A DNA stretch of 5,144 bases, taken from the NCBI GenBank assembly GCA_016764035.1, contig JAESSQ010000055.1:1-5144 (forward strand), in the 5' to 3' direction. This document shows positions 1 to 5,144 of the stretch, in pieces (within the stretch, counting starts at the first letter, position 1; each line of letters starts with the position of its first letter). Source of the DNA: Gammaproteobacteria bacterium. GTDB lineage: Bacteria; Pseudomonadota; Gammaproteobacteria; SZUA-229. The notes beneath the pieces are model-generated. The model made no database searches. It saw nothing but the letters and a program-made list of their open reading frames with translations, and was not told where the DNA came from. A program made the position numbers and the translations under genes.

Positions 1-169
1 AAACTTCCATGACCGGTATCATGTTTTCGATGAGCAATTTGGCGGTGCCACCAGTAGAAAGAATTTCTACACCACGTTCGTGTAACGCTTTGGCGAAATT
101 GATGATACCGTCTTTATCAGAAACGCTGATGAGCGCGCGTCGCACTGGACGCTGAGAATTGTTGGTCAT
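1..169 (-). CDS. purH: PurH, bifunctional AICAR formyltransferase/IMP cyclohydrolase, N-terminal fragment
   Basis: PurH catalyses the last two steps of purine synthesis in the cytoplasm: formylation of AICAR to FAICAR and cyclisation of FAICAR to IMP. Only the first 56 codons are present, because the gene runs off the left edge. They belong to the N-terminal IMP cyclohydrolase (MGS-like) domain. The translation begins MTNNSQRPVRRALISVSDKD, and residues of the type RALxSVSDK and ELLSTGGTAKLL are the hallmark opening of this family; here they read RALISVSDK and ILSTGGTAKLL. The start is ATG at 169-167, preceded by an AAAGG Shine-Dalgarno at 181-177 with 7 bases between. No earlier in-frame start is needed, since PurRR-type N-termini in this family are equally short. 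The gene follows fis by 83 bp and has its own predicted promoter in that gap. I looked for a PurR-type operator there and found none that is convincing. Confidence 0.95.
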   Translation of the reverse strand, partial: MTNNSQRPVRRALISVSDKDGIINFAKALHERGVEILSTGGTAKLLIENMIPVMEV

Positions 170-204
170 GTTACAGCCTTTACAGGAATTTTTGGAAGGC
201 GCGA

Positions 205-233
205 ATTATAACCAGAGCCGACGTTTATGTCAC
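205..233 (-). promoter_or_regulatory. Predicted sigma-70 promoter for purH
   Basis: Read on the minus strand, GTGACA (233-228) matches the -35 consensus TTGACA at five of six positions. It is followed by a spacer of exactly 17 bases (227-211) and a perfect -10 hexamer TATAAT (210-205). Transcription would start near 198, giving a leader of about 29 nt before the purH ATG. The position, in the short gap after the fis stop codon and before purH, fits a promoter that separates purH from the dusB-fis transcript. The element is seen directly; its activity is inferred. Confidence 0.75.
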
Positions 234-252
234 TGACTGTATGTCTTCATGG

Positions 253-522
253 TTACTTATGAAGGTTATAACTGCGTAATTTTTTTCGTAAGGTGCCGCG
301 GTTTAACCCCAGCAAGGCAGCTGCTCGGGATTGATTGCCTTTTGTGTGTTCTAGAATGGCTTCAAACAGAGGTTGTTCGATTTGCCTTAGCACCAGTGAG
401 TACATGTCATTAGGCTGCATACCATCCAGTTCGTAGAGGTAACGACGGATAGAATGTTTTACGGCATGACTAAGCTGTGAAATTTCACGTGTGTCATCAT
501 TGAGGTTGTCGTCATCGTTCAT
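253..522 (-). CDS. fis: Fis, nucleoid-associated DNA-bending regulator
   Basis: Fis is a homodimeric nucleoid protein that bends DNA and regulates rRNA, tRNA and many growth-phase genes. The 89-residue product aligns with E. coli Fis (98 residues) over its whole helical body: EQPLFEAILEHTKGNQSRAA at about 49-68, then the helix-turn-helix at about 66-86. In the recognition helix NRGTLRKKL (74-82), R75, T77, R79 and K80 match the E. coli DNA-contact residues R85, T87, R89 and K90. The N-terminus is about ten residues shorter than in E. coli and is acidic (MNDDDNLNDD), so the mobile beta-hairpin arms that contact DNA invertases are not recognisable. The start at 522-520 is the only ATG in frame after an upstream stop. 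No Shine-Dalgarno precedes it (CTTCCAAAC before the ATG). The 19 bp gap to dusB implies a shared transcript, as in other gammaproteobacteria. Confidence 0.96.
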   Translation of the reverse strand: MNDDDNLNDDTREISQLSHAVKHSIRRYLYELDGMQPNDMYSLVLRQIEQPLFEAILEHTKGNQSRAAALLGLNRGTLRKKLRSYNLHK

Positions 523-541
523 GTTTGGAAGTCTTGTGCGC

Positions 542-1528
542 TCATGCGGCTCGTGTGGTTAATGTTTGTTGTTGGATGAAAAAATGGCTTATCAGTTCAA
601 GCTGTGTTGCAGCTTCATCGACGCGATTTACCTGTTGTCGAAACGCCTCGAACCCTTGTTGGCCTTTAAGATACCATCCAATGTGCTTGCGCGCTATACG
701 AACACCGGAAAGTTCACCATAAAAATCGTATAAATTTTCCAGGTGAGCGGTCAATACCTGACATATTTGCTGGTTATCAGGTAGCGTAAGCAGGTCCCCG
801 TTGGCCAGATAATGTTTTATCTGGCTGAAAATCCAGGGGTTTCCCTGCGCGGCGCGGCCAATCATTAATGCATCAGCACTGGTGTATTTAAGTACCGCCA
901 TGGCTTTTTCAGGGTTGGTGATATCACCATTAGCGATAACGGGAATAGAAACAGCCTGTTTAACGGCGGCGATAGTTTCGTATTCCGCTTCACCTTTGTA
1001 AGCATCCGCTCTTGTTCTGCCGTGTACAGAAAGCGCTTGAATGCCACTTTGTTCAGCGATGTTAGCGATGCGGACTGCATTTTTATTATTGTGATCCCAG
1101 CCCGTGCGTATTTTTAAGGTTACCGGGACATCAACGGCCTTCACCACAGAAGCGAGGATATCGGCGACCAGAGGTTCATTTTTAAGTAGCGCAGAACCGG
1201 CCTGTACGTTACATACTTTTTTTGCAGGACAGCCCATATTAATGTCGATGATCTGGGCGCCATGATCAACATTAAACCGTGCGGCAGTGGCTAATTTTTC
1301 TGGATCGGTGCCGGCAATTTGAACACTTCGTATGCCTTGTTCGCCCTGATGGTTTAGTCGTAGTTGTGTTTTTCTAGAATTCCACAGGTGTTTTTCTGCG
1401 GTCACCATTTCAGAAATACACAAATCGGCGCCCAGCTGATAACACAGGTCTCTGAACGGCCGGTCGGTTACGCCTGCCATCGGTGCCAGGATAATCGGTG
1501 TATTAAATTGATGATTGCCAATTTTCAT
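542..1528 (-). CDS. dusB: DusB, tRNA-dihydrouridine synthase B
   Basis: DusB is an FMN-dependent enzyme that reduces uridine to dihydrouridine in the D-loop of tRNA, using NADPH. The 328-residue product has the normal family length (E. coli 321). The TIM-barrel signatures appear in order: APMAGVTDRPFR (15-26, FMN binding), SEM (39-41), VQIAGTDP (69-76), the active-site block INMGCPAKKV (96-105) with catalytic Cys100, LKIRTGW (138-144) with the FMN-contacting lysine at 139, HGRTRA (169-174), IANGDI (198-203) and MIGRAAQGNPWIF (222-234). The C-terminal helical tRNA-binding domain follows, with RIARKHIGWYL at 277-287. The NMGCPAKKV block and the linkage to fis point to DusB rather than DusA or DusC. 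The start is ATG at 1528-1526, with only a weak Shine-Dalgarno. The upstream gap of 92 bp to the DUF3426 gene shows no clear promoter or terminator. Confidence 0.97.
   Translation of the reverse strand: MKIGNHQFNTPIILAPMAGVTDRPFRDLCYQLGADLCISEMVTAEKHLWNSRKTQLRLNHQGEQGIRSVQIAGTDPEKLATAARFNVDHGAQIIDINMGCPAKKVCNVQAGSALLKNEPLVADILASVVKAVDVPVTLKIRTGWDHNNKNAVRIANIAEQSGIQALSVHGRTRADAYKGEAEYETIAAVKQAVSIPVIANGDITNPEKAMAVLKYTSADALMIGRAAQGNPWIFSQIKHYLANGDLLTLPDNQQICQVLTAHLENLYDFYGELSGVRIARKHIGWYLKGQQGFEAFRQQVNRVDEAATQLELISHFFIQQQTLTTRAA
561..593 (-). promoter_or_regulatory. Candidate AU-rich translation enhancer for fis inside dusB
   Basis: The 3' end of dusB carries an A/T-rich stretch lacking stable structure, including CATTTTTTCATCC and AACAACAAACATT on the minus strand. 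It lies about 39-71 nt upstream of the fis ATG. In E. coli, fis has a poor Shine-Dalgarno and its translation depends on a remote upstream AU element within dusB. Here too the fis start lacks a Shine-Dalgarno. The base composition and position are seen; the function is inferred by analogy and could simply reflect the AT-rich codon use of a DusB C-terminus. Confidence 0.3.
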
Positions 1529-1620
1529 TTGACGGTTAGTTTACAGGTTCTAACGAAATGTGAAATGTTGCTGCCTATGTTTTTTTGTATGCAGTTCTTC
1601 GAATATTTACATGTTGTCTT

Positions 1621-2463
1621 TTATAAAAAACTGAATTCGTAGGTCATTGCTTGTTTGCCGGGGTCTTTGATTTCAAGCGTGACGCTAGTGCTGGTATCCG
1701 GTGGAATTAGATCTACTTTGCTGATTTTAGACGGCAGATATTCGCGTGGTAGAAAACGCCTGGCCGCAACGATAGCACCACGTACATCAGAAAAATCGAT
1801 CTGCATGACGGGGTAGGGCTGGGCAAATTCTGCTTTATTTGTCATTGTGACATCAATTATCAGTGCGCCTTTTTCTTTAGGGTGTGAGTACACGTTACGT
1901 GTAGCCAGTTCGATTTTTTCTGGGGCATGGATGCTGATCTTTTTGCATTCGATGTGTTGGCATAATTGCTTAAAAGCCATTTGTAATTCTGGGATATGTT
2001 TGAATTGATCGCGGTTAAACCAGATGTATTCGACGAGCAGTGTTGTGGTTAAAACCAGTATGCCTATTCCCCACAGAACTGTTGCAAGTAAGGATGGTGA
2101 TTTAGCGGCGTCTGCCTTACGGTATTTATCGGGTACCACGTGTTGCGATGAGTTATTGTCTTCATCAAAAAAATCAAAGGTATCATTTGATACGTTATTT
2201 GATGTTGTCTCATTCAAGTGAACAGAAGCATCGGTAGATAGCGTTTCGATGTCGTCATGGCTATCAGTATCGCTGGTTGATGACGTTTCTAATTTTGTTT
2301 GTGTGTTATTGAGTAGCGATTGTTGGTGTATGTGATGATCGGCGACGTCGATGGTGTTAAATACTTTTTTGCATATACCGCAACGTACAAAGCCATCGGC
2401 AGTATGTACTTGAGTTTCTGTTATACGAAAGGTTGTTTCGCAATGTGGGCATTGAGTTTGCAT
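1621..2463 (-). CDS. Membrane-anchored zinc-ribbon protein with DUF3426 domain
   Basis: The function of this family is unknown. The 280-residue product opens with an MJ0042-type zinc ribbon: CPHC (Cys5, Cys8) and CGIC (Cys28, Cys31), with the typical TFRITETQV and FVRCGICKKVFN surroundings. A long polar linker rich in Ser, Thr and Asp follows (about 41-123). Next is a single hydrophobic segment at about 124-147 (SLLATVLWGIGILVLTTTLL), then a C-terminal DUF3426 domain at about 150-280 that resembles a small beta-rich extracytoplasmic domain. The likely topology is finger in the cytoplasm and DUF3426 in the periplasm. The gene sits directly upstream of dusB-fis in the same direction, as in Pseudomonas-type genomes. 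The ATG at 2463-2461 is the first residue of the zinc ribbon, which supports this start; the Shine-Dalgarno is weak. The gap to the interrupted gene upstream is 37 bp. Confidence 0.9.
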   Translation of the reverse strand: MQTQCPHCETTFRITETQVHTADGFVRCGICKKVFNTIDVADHHIHQQSLLNNTQTKLETSSTSDTDSHDDIETLSTDASVHLNETTSNNVSNDTFDFFDEDNNSSQHVVPDKYRKADAAKSPSLLATVLWGIGILVLTTTLLVEYIWFNRDQFKHIPELQMAFKQLCQHIECKKISIHAPEKIELATRNVYSHPKEKGALIIDVTMTNKAEFAQPYPVMQIDFSDVRGAIVAARRFLPREYLPSKISKVDLIPPDTSTSVTLEIKDPGKQAMTYEFSFL

Positions 2464-2500
2464 AATTCACTTTACCGTATTCATGTATCAATAATAAAGG

Positions 2501-3483
2501 TTAATCTGAATTAGTTGGAAGATTAAACCCTTTGTTGCCCTGCAATCCACCACTGTGTATCGCTACGATAGTACTACCTGTTTTAAAGGTATTGGCTTTG
2601 ATTAACGCAAATAAGCCAAAAAACATTTTAGCGGTATAAACCGCGTCCAGTTTAAAACCATATTGTTTTTCAAAGGTGCTCATAAAGCTAATCAGTTCAT
2701 CGGTAATTTTTGCATAACCGCCAAAATGAAACGGTGTTTCTATGGACCAGTTTTTTTATAGACAAAATTATTTTTTTGACTCTTGCTCATGGCGTTTTTA
2801 AGAAAAGTGTTAACGTCGTCATTTAAAAAATCGCCACCTTTAAGTGCAGAAAAACCAATGGCTTTTTGTGTTGGGTTAATGCTAGTGATTAAACCAGCAA
2901 GTGTTGCGCCTGTGCCGCTGGCGCAGCAGATAACATCGAATGGTTTGCTTAGTGTATGGTTTATTTCGCTGACGATTTCTTTGCAGCCTTGAAGTGCAAG
3001 CGTATTACTACCGCCTTCAGGCAGGATGTATACATCGCCAAATTGTTGCGTTAATTCTTTTAAGTATGCGAGGTCGTTTTTTAGAAGGTATTGCTTGCGA
3101 TTGATGTAGTGTAAATCCATGCCGCATTTTTTAGCGTATGCCAATGTTGTATTTAATGGTGTGTGTTTTTCACCACGAATAAAACCGATGGTGTTAAATC
3201 CAAAGTGTTGTCCGGCAGCGGCGGTCGCATAGATGTGATTAGACCAGGCACCACCAAACGTTAATATGGTTGCGTATTGATTTTCTCTGGCATGAATAAG
3301 GTTGTATTTTAGTTTGCGCCATTTATTACCGCCAAACTGCGGATGAATAAGGTCGTCACGTTTTACGTAAAGTTGTACGCCGGCTTTTTCCAGGAAGCTA
3401 CTATGCAGTCTTTGTAAAGGACTGTTAGTAAACTGTTCAGGGCTAATTGAGGGGCAAGAACCAATGATTAGAAAGAAATTATT
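2501..3483 (-). pseudogene. Interrupted ACC deaminase/D-cysteine desulfhydrase family gene (PLP enzyme)
   Basis: Joined across one frameshift, this stretch encodes a nearly complete enzyme of about 300-325 residues of the PLP-dependent 1-aminocyclopropane-1-carboxylate deaminase/D-cysteine desulfhydrase family (fold type II). Seen in order on the minus strand: SPLQ near the N-terminus, VKRDDLIHP, GGNKWRKLKYNL with the PLP-binding Lys codon at 3324-3322, FGGAWSNHIYATAAAG (SNH at 3243-3235), LPEGGSN, and CASGTGATLAGL, the phosphate-binding loop. This first part (3483-2743) stops at TAG 2742-2740. The frame one base away continues with NWSIETPFHFGGYAKITDEL, VYTAK (Tyr codon at 2638-2636) and HSGGLQGNKGF to a TAA at 2503-2501. 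The break coincides with seven A (2757-2751). No ATG, GTG or TTG exists in frame between the upstream stop (3486-3484) and the SPLQ motif. Two defects favour a pseudogene, but all visible active-site motifs are intact, so recent decay, a sequence error or recoding are possible. D-cysteine desulfhydrase is a likelier ancestral activity than ACC deaminase; this is not settled. Confidence 0.85.
2751..2757 (-). other. Frameshift point: A7 run in the PLP-enzyme gene
   Basis: On the minus strand the coding frame reads TAT AAA AAA ACT GGT CCA TAG. Adding one A to the run of seven gives TAT AAA AAA AAC TGG TCC ATA, encoding YKKNWSIE. This restores the family-like segment NWS...FHFGGYAK and the whole C-terminal quarter. 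The simplest reading is loss of one A from a run of eight, by mutation or base-calling error. A -1 ribosomal slip or RNA polymerase slippage on the A run would also restore the frame. Confidence 0.8.
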
Positions 3484-3490
3484 TTATTCT

Positions 3491-3520
3491 GTCGTTACGA
3501 TTTACAGTTAGCGGTACGAC
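3491..3520 (-). repeat. Imperfect inverted repeat between the secreted-protein gene and the PLP-enzyme gene
   Basis: GTCGT (3491-3495) and ACGAC (3516-3520) are perfectly complementary, and allowing one bulged base extends the stem by AC/GT to seven pairs around a loop of about 15 bases. It lies just after the stop codon at 3526. No T-run follows it in the direction of transcription, only an A/T-rich sequence, so I do not call it an intrinsic terminator. It may act as a weak RNA stem or be chance. Confidence 0.25.
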
Positions 3521-3525
3521 CATTA

Positions 3526-4059
3526 TTATCTGGCAACAACATGCAGCACTGTGGAGTATTCAAAATAAACCACACGGTCATTATAAGTCCAGTGGGTAAT
3601 CGGCGGTTTGCCTACGCTGTCGGATACCGTGATAGGTTGTCCGAATTCATGTTGCACCTTTTTCATGCTCATGCCGCGTCGAGGGTAATCTAGCAGTTGA
3701 ATTCTTACTGTTTCACCTGCTTGCATTTCTTTAGCAGGAAGCTGCACGATATCACCGGTGGTGGTTGTGGTTTGTCGTGCCTGATTTTGCATCATAAGGT
3801 CAACTGAAGAAGGTACTTCTGGTTGTGTGTTTGCTGATGTTTCAGGTAGGGCGGTTGGTCGTGTTTCGCTGATGTTTTCAACGACGTTATGATTAACGCT
3901 GCCGTGGTCTTCCATGGCGGGACGGTTGGCGAATACATTCGAGGAAAAAAGAAAAGTAGCGGCTACCAATGTGAGAGGCACTGCATTTTTGCTAACGGCT
4001 TTTCTGGAAAATATTCCCTTTTCTGCAAGTATGTTGTTCATGTGCTTACCATCTAACAT
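3526..4059 (-). CDS. Secreted protein of unknown function with BamE/SmpA-like C-terminus
   Basis: I do not recognise a named gene. The 177-residue product has a basic N-region (KGIFSRKAVSK), a hydrophobic core at about 27-40 (PLTLVAATFLF) and a probable signal peptidase I site after VFA at 42-44. There is no cysteine anywhere, so it is not a lipoprotein. Residues 45-105 are low-complexity and rich in Thr, Asn, Glu and Pro, probably a flexible linker. The C-terminal third (about 113-177) contains RRGMSMKKVQHEFGQP, then PPITHWTYNDRVVYFEYSTV. This spacing of a GMSMxxVxxxFGxP helix-turn and a WxYxxxxVYFE strand pair resembles the BamE/SmpA fold, so a periplasmic, envelope-related role is plausible but unproven. 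Two starts are possible: ATG at 4059, used here, and ATG at 4041, which gives a shorter n-region and has GGTAAG close upstream. Neither has a strong Shine-Dalgarno. It is preceded by a 176 bp gap and is probably transcribed separately from fabB. Confidence 0.75.
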   Translation of the reverse strand: MLDGKHMNNILAEKGIFSRKAVSKNAVPLTLVAATFLFSSNVFANRPAMEDHGSVNHNVVENISETRPTALPETSANTQPEVPSSVDLMMQNQARQTTTTTGDIVQLPAKEMQAGETVRIQLLDYPRRGMSMKKVQHEFGQPITVSDSVGKPPITHWTYNDRVVYFEYSTVLHVVAR

Positions 4060-4159
4060 TAGGTTGTTTTTATAGTAATGACAAGTGTAGCACTAGAATT
4101 GCAAAGTGCAGTTAAGTTATTCATTTATCTATCTATAATAACGTCGGGTGTTAGCCTTG

Positions 4160-4177
4160 AGTCATCGATAAGTCATC
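4160..4177. repeat. Short direct repeat AGTCATC with 11 bp period in the fabB downstream gap
   Basis: AGTCATC occurs at 4160-4166 and again at 4171-4177 (GATGACT twice on the minus strand), spaced by one helical turn. It lies about 100 bp upstream of the secreted-protein gene, before a possible TATTAT -10 near 4140-4135. Such phasing is typical of tandem regulator sites, but seven bases can recur by chance. The rest of the gap (4060-4235) holds no ORF, no GC-rich hairpin with a T-run after fabB, and no clear promoter. Confidence 0.2.
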
Positions 4178-4235
4178 ATGTTAAGAATAAAGTTTGACGG
4201 TATGGTTCTGACAACTTATTTTCTCTTTGCTCTGA

Positions 4236-5144
4236 CTAAGCTTTAAACTTTTTCATCACCAGACAGGCATTGGTGCCACCAAAACCAAAATTGTTGGACA
4301 TGGCAAGATTCATATCTACATTATCCTGTCGTTTTGTGACAATCGGCATATCTGTTGCGTTTTCATCCATGGTTTCGATATTGGCCGAGGCCTGAATGAA
4401 GTTGTTTTGCATCATTAGCATGGTGTAAATCGCTTCTTGCGCACCCGAGGCGCCTAATGAATGACCTGCCAATGATTTACTGGAGCTGATAGGGGGAATG
4501 TTGTCACCAAAAGCTTCTCTAATGGCATATAACTCTTTTGAATCGCCAACGGGTGTGCTAGTACCATGAGAGTTGATGTAATCCAGATTTTCTTCGATGC
4601 CTTGCATCGCCATCTGCATACAGCGGATAGCACCTTCACCCGAAGGCGCGACCATGTCTACACCGTCTGATGTTGCGCCGTAACCAACGATTTCTGCATA
4701 GATAGGTGCGCCGCGTTTGAGTGCGTGTTCGAGTTCTTCGACCACCACAGTAGCACCACCACCGGCGATTACAAAACCGTCACGGTTCGCATCATAGGTA
4801 CGAGAAGCTTTTTCTGGTGTCTCATTATATTTAGTTGAAAGTGCACCCATGGCATCAAATAACATACTGAGTGACCAGTGCTCTTCTTCGCCGCCGCCGG
4901 CAAAGATAATATCTTGTTTGCCTAACTGGATGAGTTCGTAAGCATTGCCGATACAATGCGTGCTGGTAGCACAGGCTGAACTGATAGAGTAATTAACGCC
5001 TTTAATGTGAAAGGGTGTAGCCAGACAAGCGGAAACGGTACTGGCCATGGTGCGTGGCACCATGTAAGGGCCAACACGACGAATACCTTTACTGCGAAGA
5101 ATGTCGGCGGCTTCAACTTGATTGGCTGATGATGCACCACCTGA
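4236..5144 (-). CDS. fabB: FabB, 3-oxoacyl-[acyl-carrier-protein] synthase I, C-terminal three quarters
   Basis: FabB condenses malonyl-ACP with acyl-ACP in fatty acid elongation and is the condensing enzyme required for unsaturated fatty acids in FabA/FabB bacteria. The reading frame is open to the right edge of the window, giving 302 residues. About 100 N-terminal residues of a roughly 404-residue protein lie outside. It is very close to E. coli FabB. The nucleophile is the cysteine in SSACATS (fragment residue 58, codon at 4973-4971); the catalytic histidines are in SHGTSTP and AGHSLG, with the conserved lysine in SSSKSLAG between them. Further signatures are GVNYSISSACA, FAGGGEE, FDAMGALSTKYN, RDGFVIAGGG, and NNFGFGGTNACLVM at the C-terminus. 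FAGGGEE and FDAMGALSTKYN favour FabB over FabF. It ends with TAG at 4238-4236. The internal ATG at 5063 is not the real start, because conserved sequence continues upstream of it (SGGASSANQ... to the edge). A fabA partner, if present, would be beyond the window. Confidence 0.97.
   Translation of the reverse strand, partial: SGGASSANQVEAADILRSKGIRRVGPYMVPRTMASTVSACLATPFHIKGVNYSISSACATSTHCIGNAYELIQLGKQDIIFAGGGEEEHWSLSMLFDAMGALSTKYNETPEKASRTYDANRDGFVIAGGGATVVVEELEHALKRGAPIYAEIVGYGATSDGVDMVAPSGEGAIRCMQMAMQGIEENLDYINSHGTSTPVGDSKELYAIREAFGDNIPPISSSKSLAGHSLGASGAQEAIYTMLMMQNNFIQASANIETMDENATDMPIVTKRQDNVDMNLAMSNNFGFGGTNACLVMKKFKA

Noticed and set aside
216..233. PurR-type operator overlapping the purH promoter (ATAAACGTCGGC)
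   Set aside because: Only the AAACG core resembles the site; the palindromic halves do not match.
245..264. Inverted repeat CTTCAT...ATGAAG around the fis stop codon, as a possible terminator
   Set aside because: Only six pairs, AT-rich, with an 8-base loop and no T-run after it in the direction of transcription; too weak for an intrinsic terminator.
525..722. Plus-strand ORF of 65 codons
   Set aside because: Lies antisense within the 3' part of dusB, with no family-like sequence and no ribosome binding site; a shadow of the real gene. The same applies to the plus-strand ORFs at 1364-1642, 2024-2221, 2320-2514 and 2783-2992.
1529..1620. Promoter for dusB-fis in the gap after the DUF3426 gene
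   Set aside because: Several A/T-rich -10-like hexamers occur, but none has a matching -35 at 16-18 bp; I cannot support one.
2501..2683. Separate 60-codon gene
   Set aside because: It is the C-terminal end of the PLP enzyme in the shifted frame; homologous sequence continues upstream of its ATG as far as about 2755.
2740..3144. Separate 134-codon gene starting at TTG 3144
   Set aside because: The frame is open further upstream and encodes the conserved GGNKWRKLKYNL and SNH motifs of the same enzyme, so this is an internal part of a longer broken gene.
3479..3523. 14-codon ORF (ATG at 3523) as the true start of the PLP enzyme
   Set aside because: It is in another frame and stops at 3481-3479; family N-termini are short and do not require it.
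4454..4639. Minus-strand ORF inside fabB, and likewise 865-1080 inside dusB and 4922-5140 inside fabB
   Set aside because: They overlap strongly conserved coding sequence in a different frame and show no recognisable protein features.

Overview
The window reads as an ordinary chromosomal segment of a moderately AT-rich gammaproteobacterium. Evidence for this is the dusB-fis gene pair, a Fis protein, an E. coli-type FabB, and the order [zinc-ribbon/DUF3426 protein]-dusB-fis-purH, which matches the Pseudomonas-type arrangement. I cannot name the genus. Every gene lies on the minus strand, so transcription runs from right to left.

Layout in the direction of transcription: (1) 5144-4236, most of fabB (3-oxoacyl-ACP synthase I), with its N-terminus beyond the window edge. 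(2) 4235-4060, an intergenic stretch with no convincing terminator and one short helically phased direct repeat. (3) 4059-3526, a secreted protein of unknown function with a C-terminal BamE/SmpA-like segment. (4) 3483-2501, an ACC deaminase/D-cysteine desulfhydrase family gene that is almost complete but has a one-base frameshift in a run of seven A and no usual start codon, so it is called a pseudogene. (5) 2463-1621, a membrane-anchored zinc-ribbon/DUF3426 protein. (6) 1528-542, dusB (tRNA-dihydrouridine synthase B). (7) 522-253, fis (nucleoid protein), 19 bp after dusB. (8) 233-205, a near-consensus sigma-70 promoter. (9) 169-1, the first 56 codons of purH.

The genes serve general growth functions: unsaturated fatty acid synthesis, tRNA modification, growth-linked nucleoid control and purine synthesis. 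dusB and fis almost certainly share a transcript, while purH has its own promoter just behind fis. I see no CRISPR array, insertion sequence, phage gene, RNA gene, toxin-antitoxin pair or defence system, and no sign of an undescribed system. The items most worth a second look are the interrupted PLP-enzyme gene, the missing Shine-Dalgarno at fis with an AU-rich stretch upstream, the shortened Fis N-terminus, and the secreted BamE-like protein.
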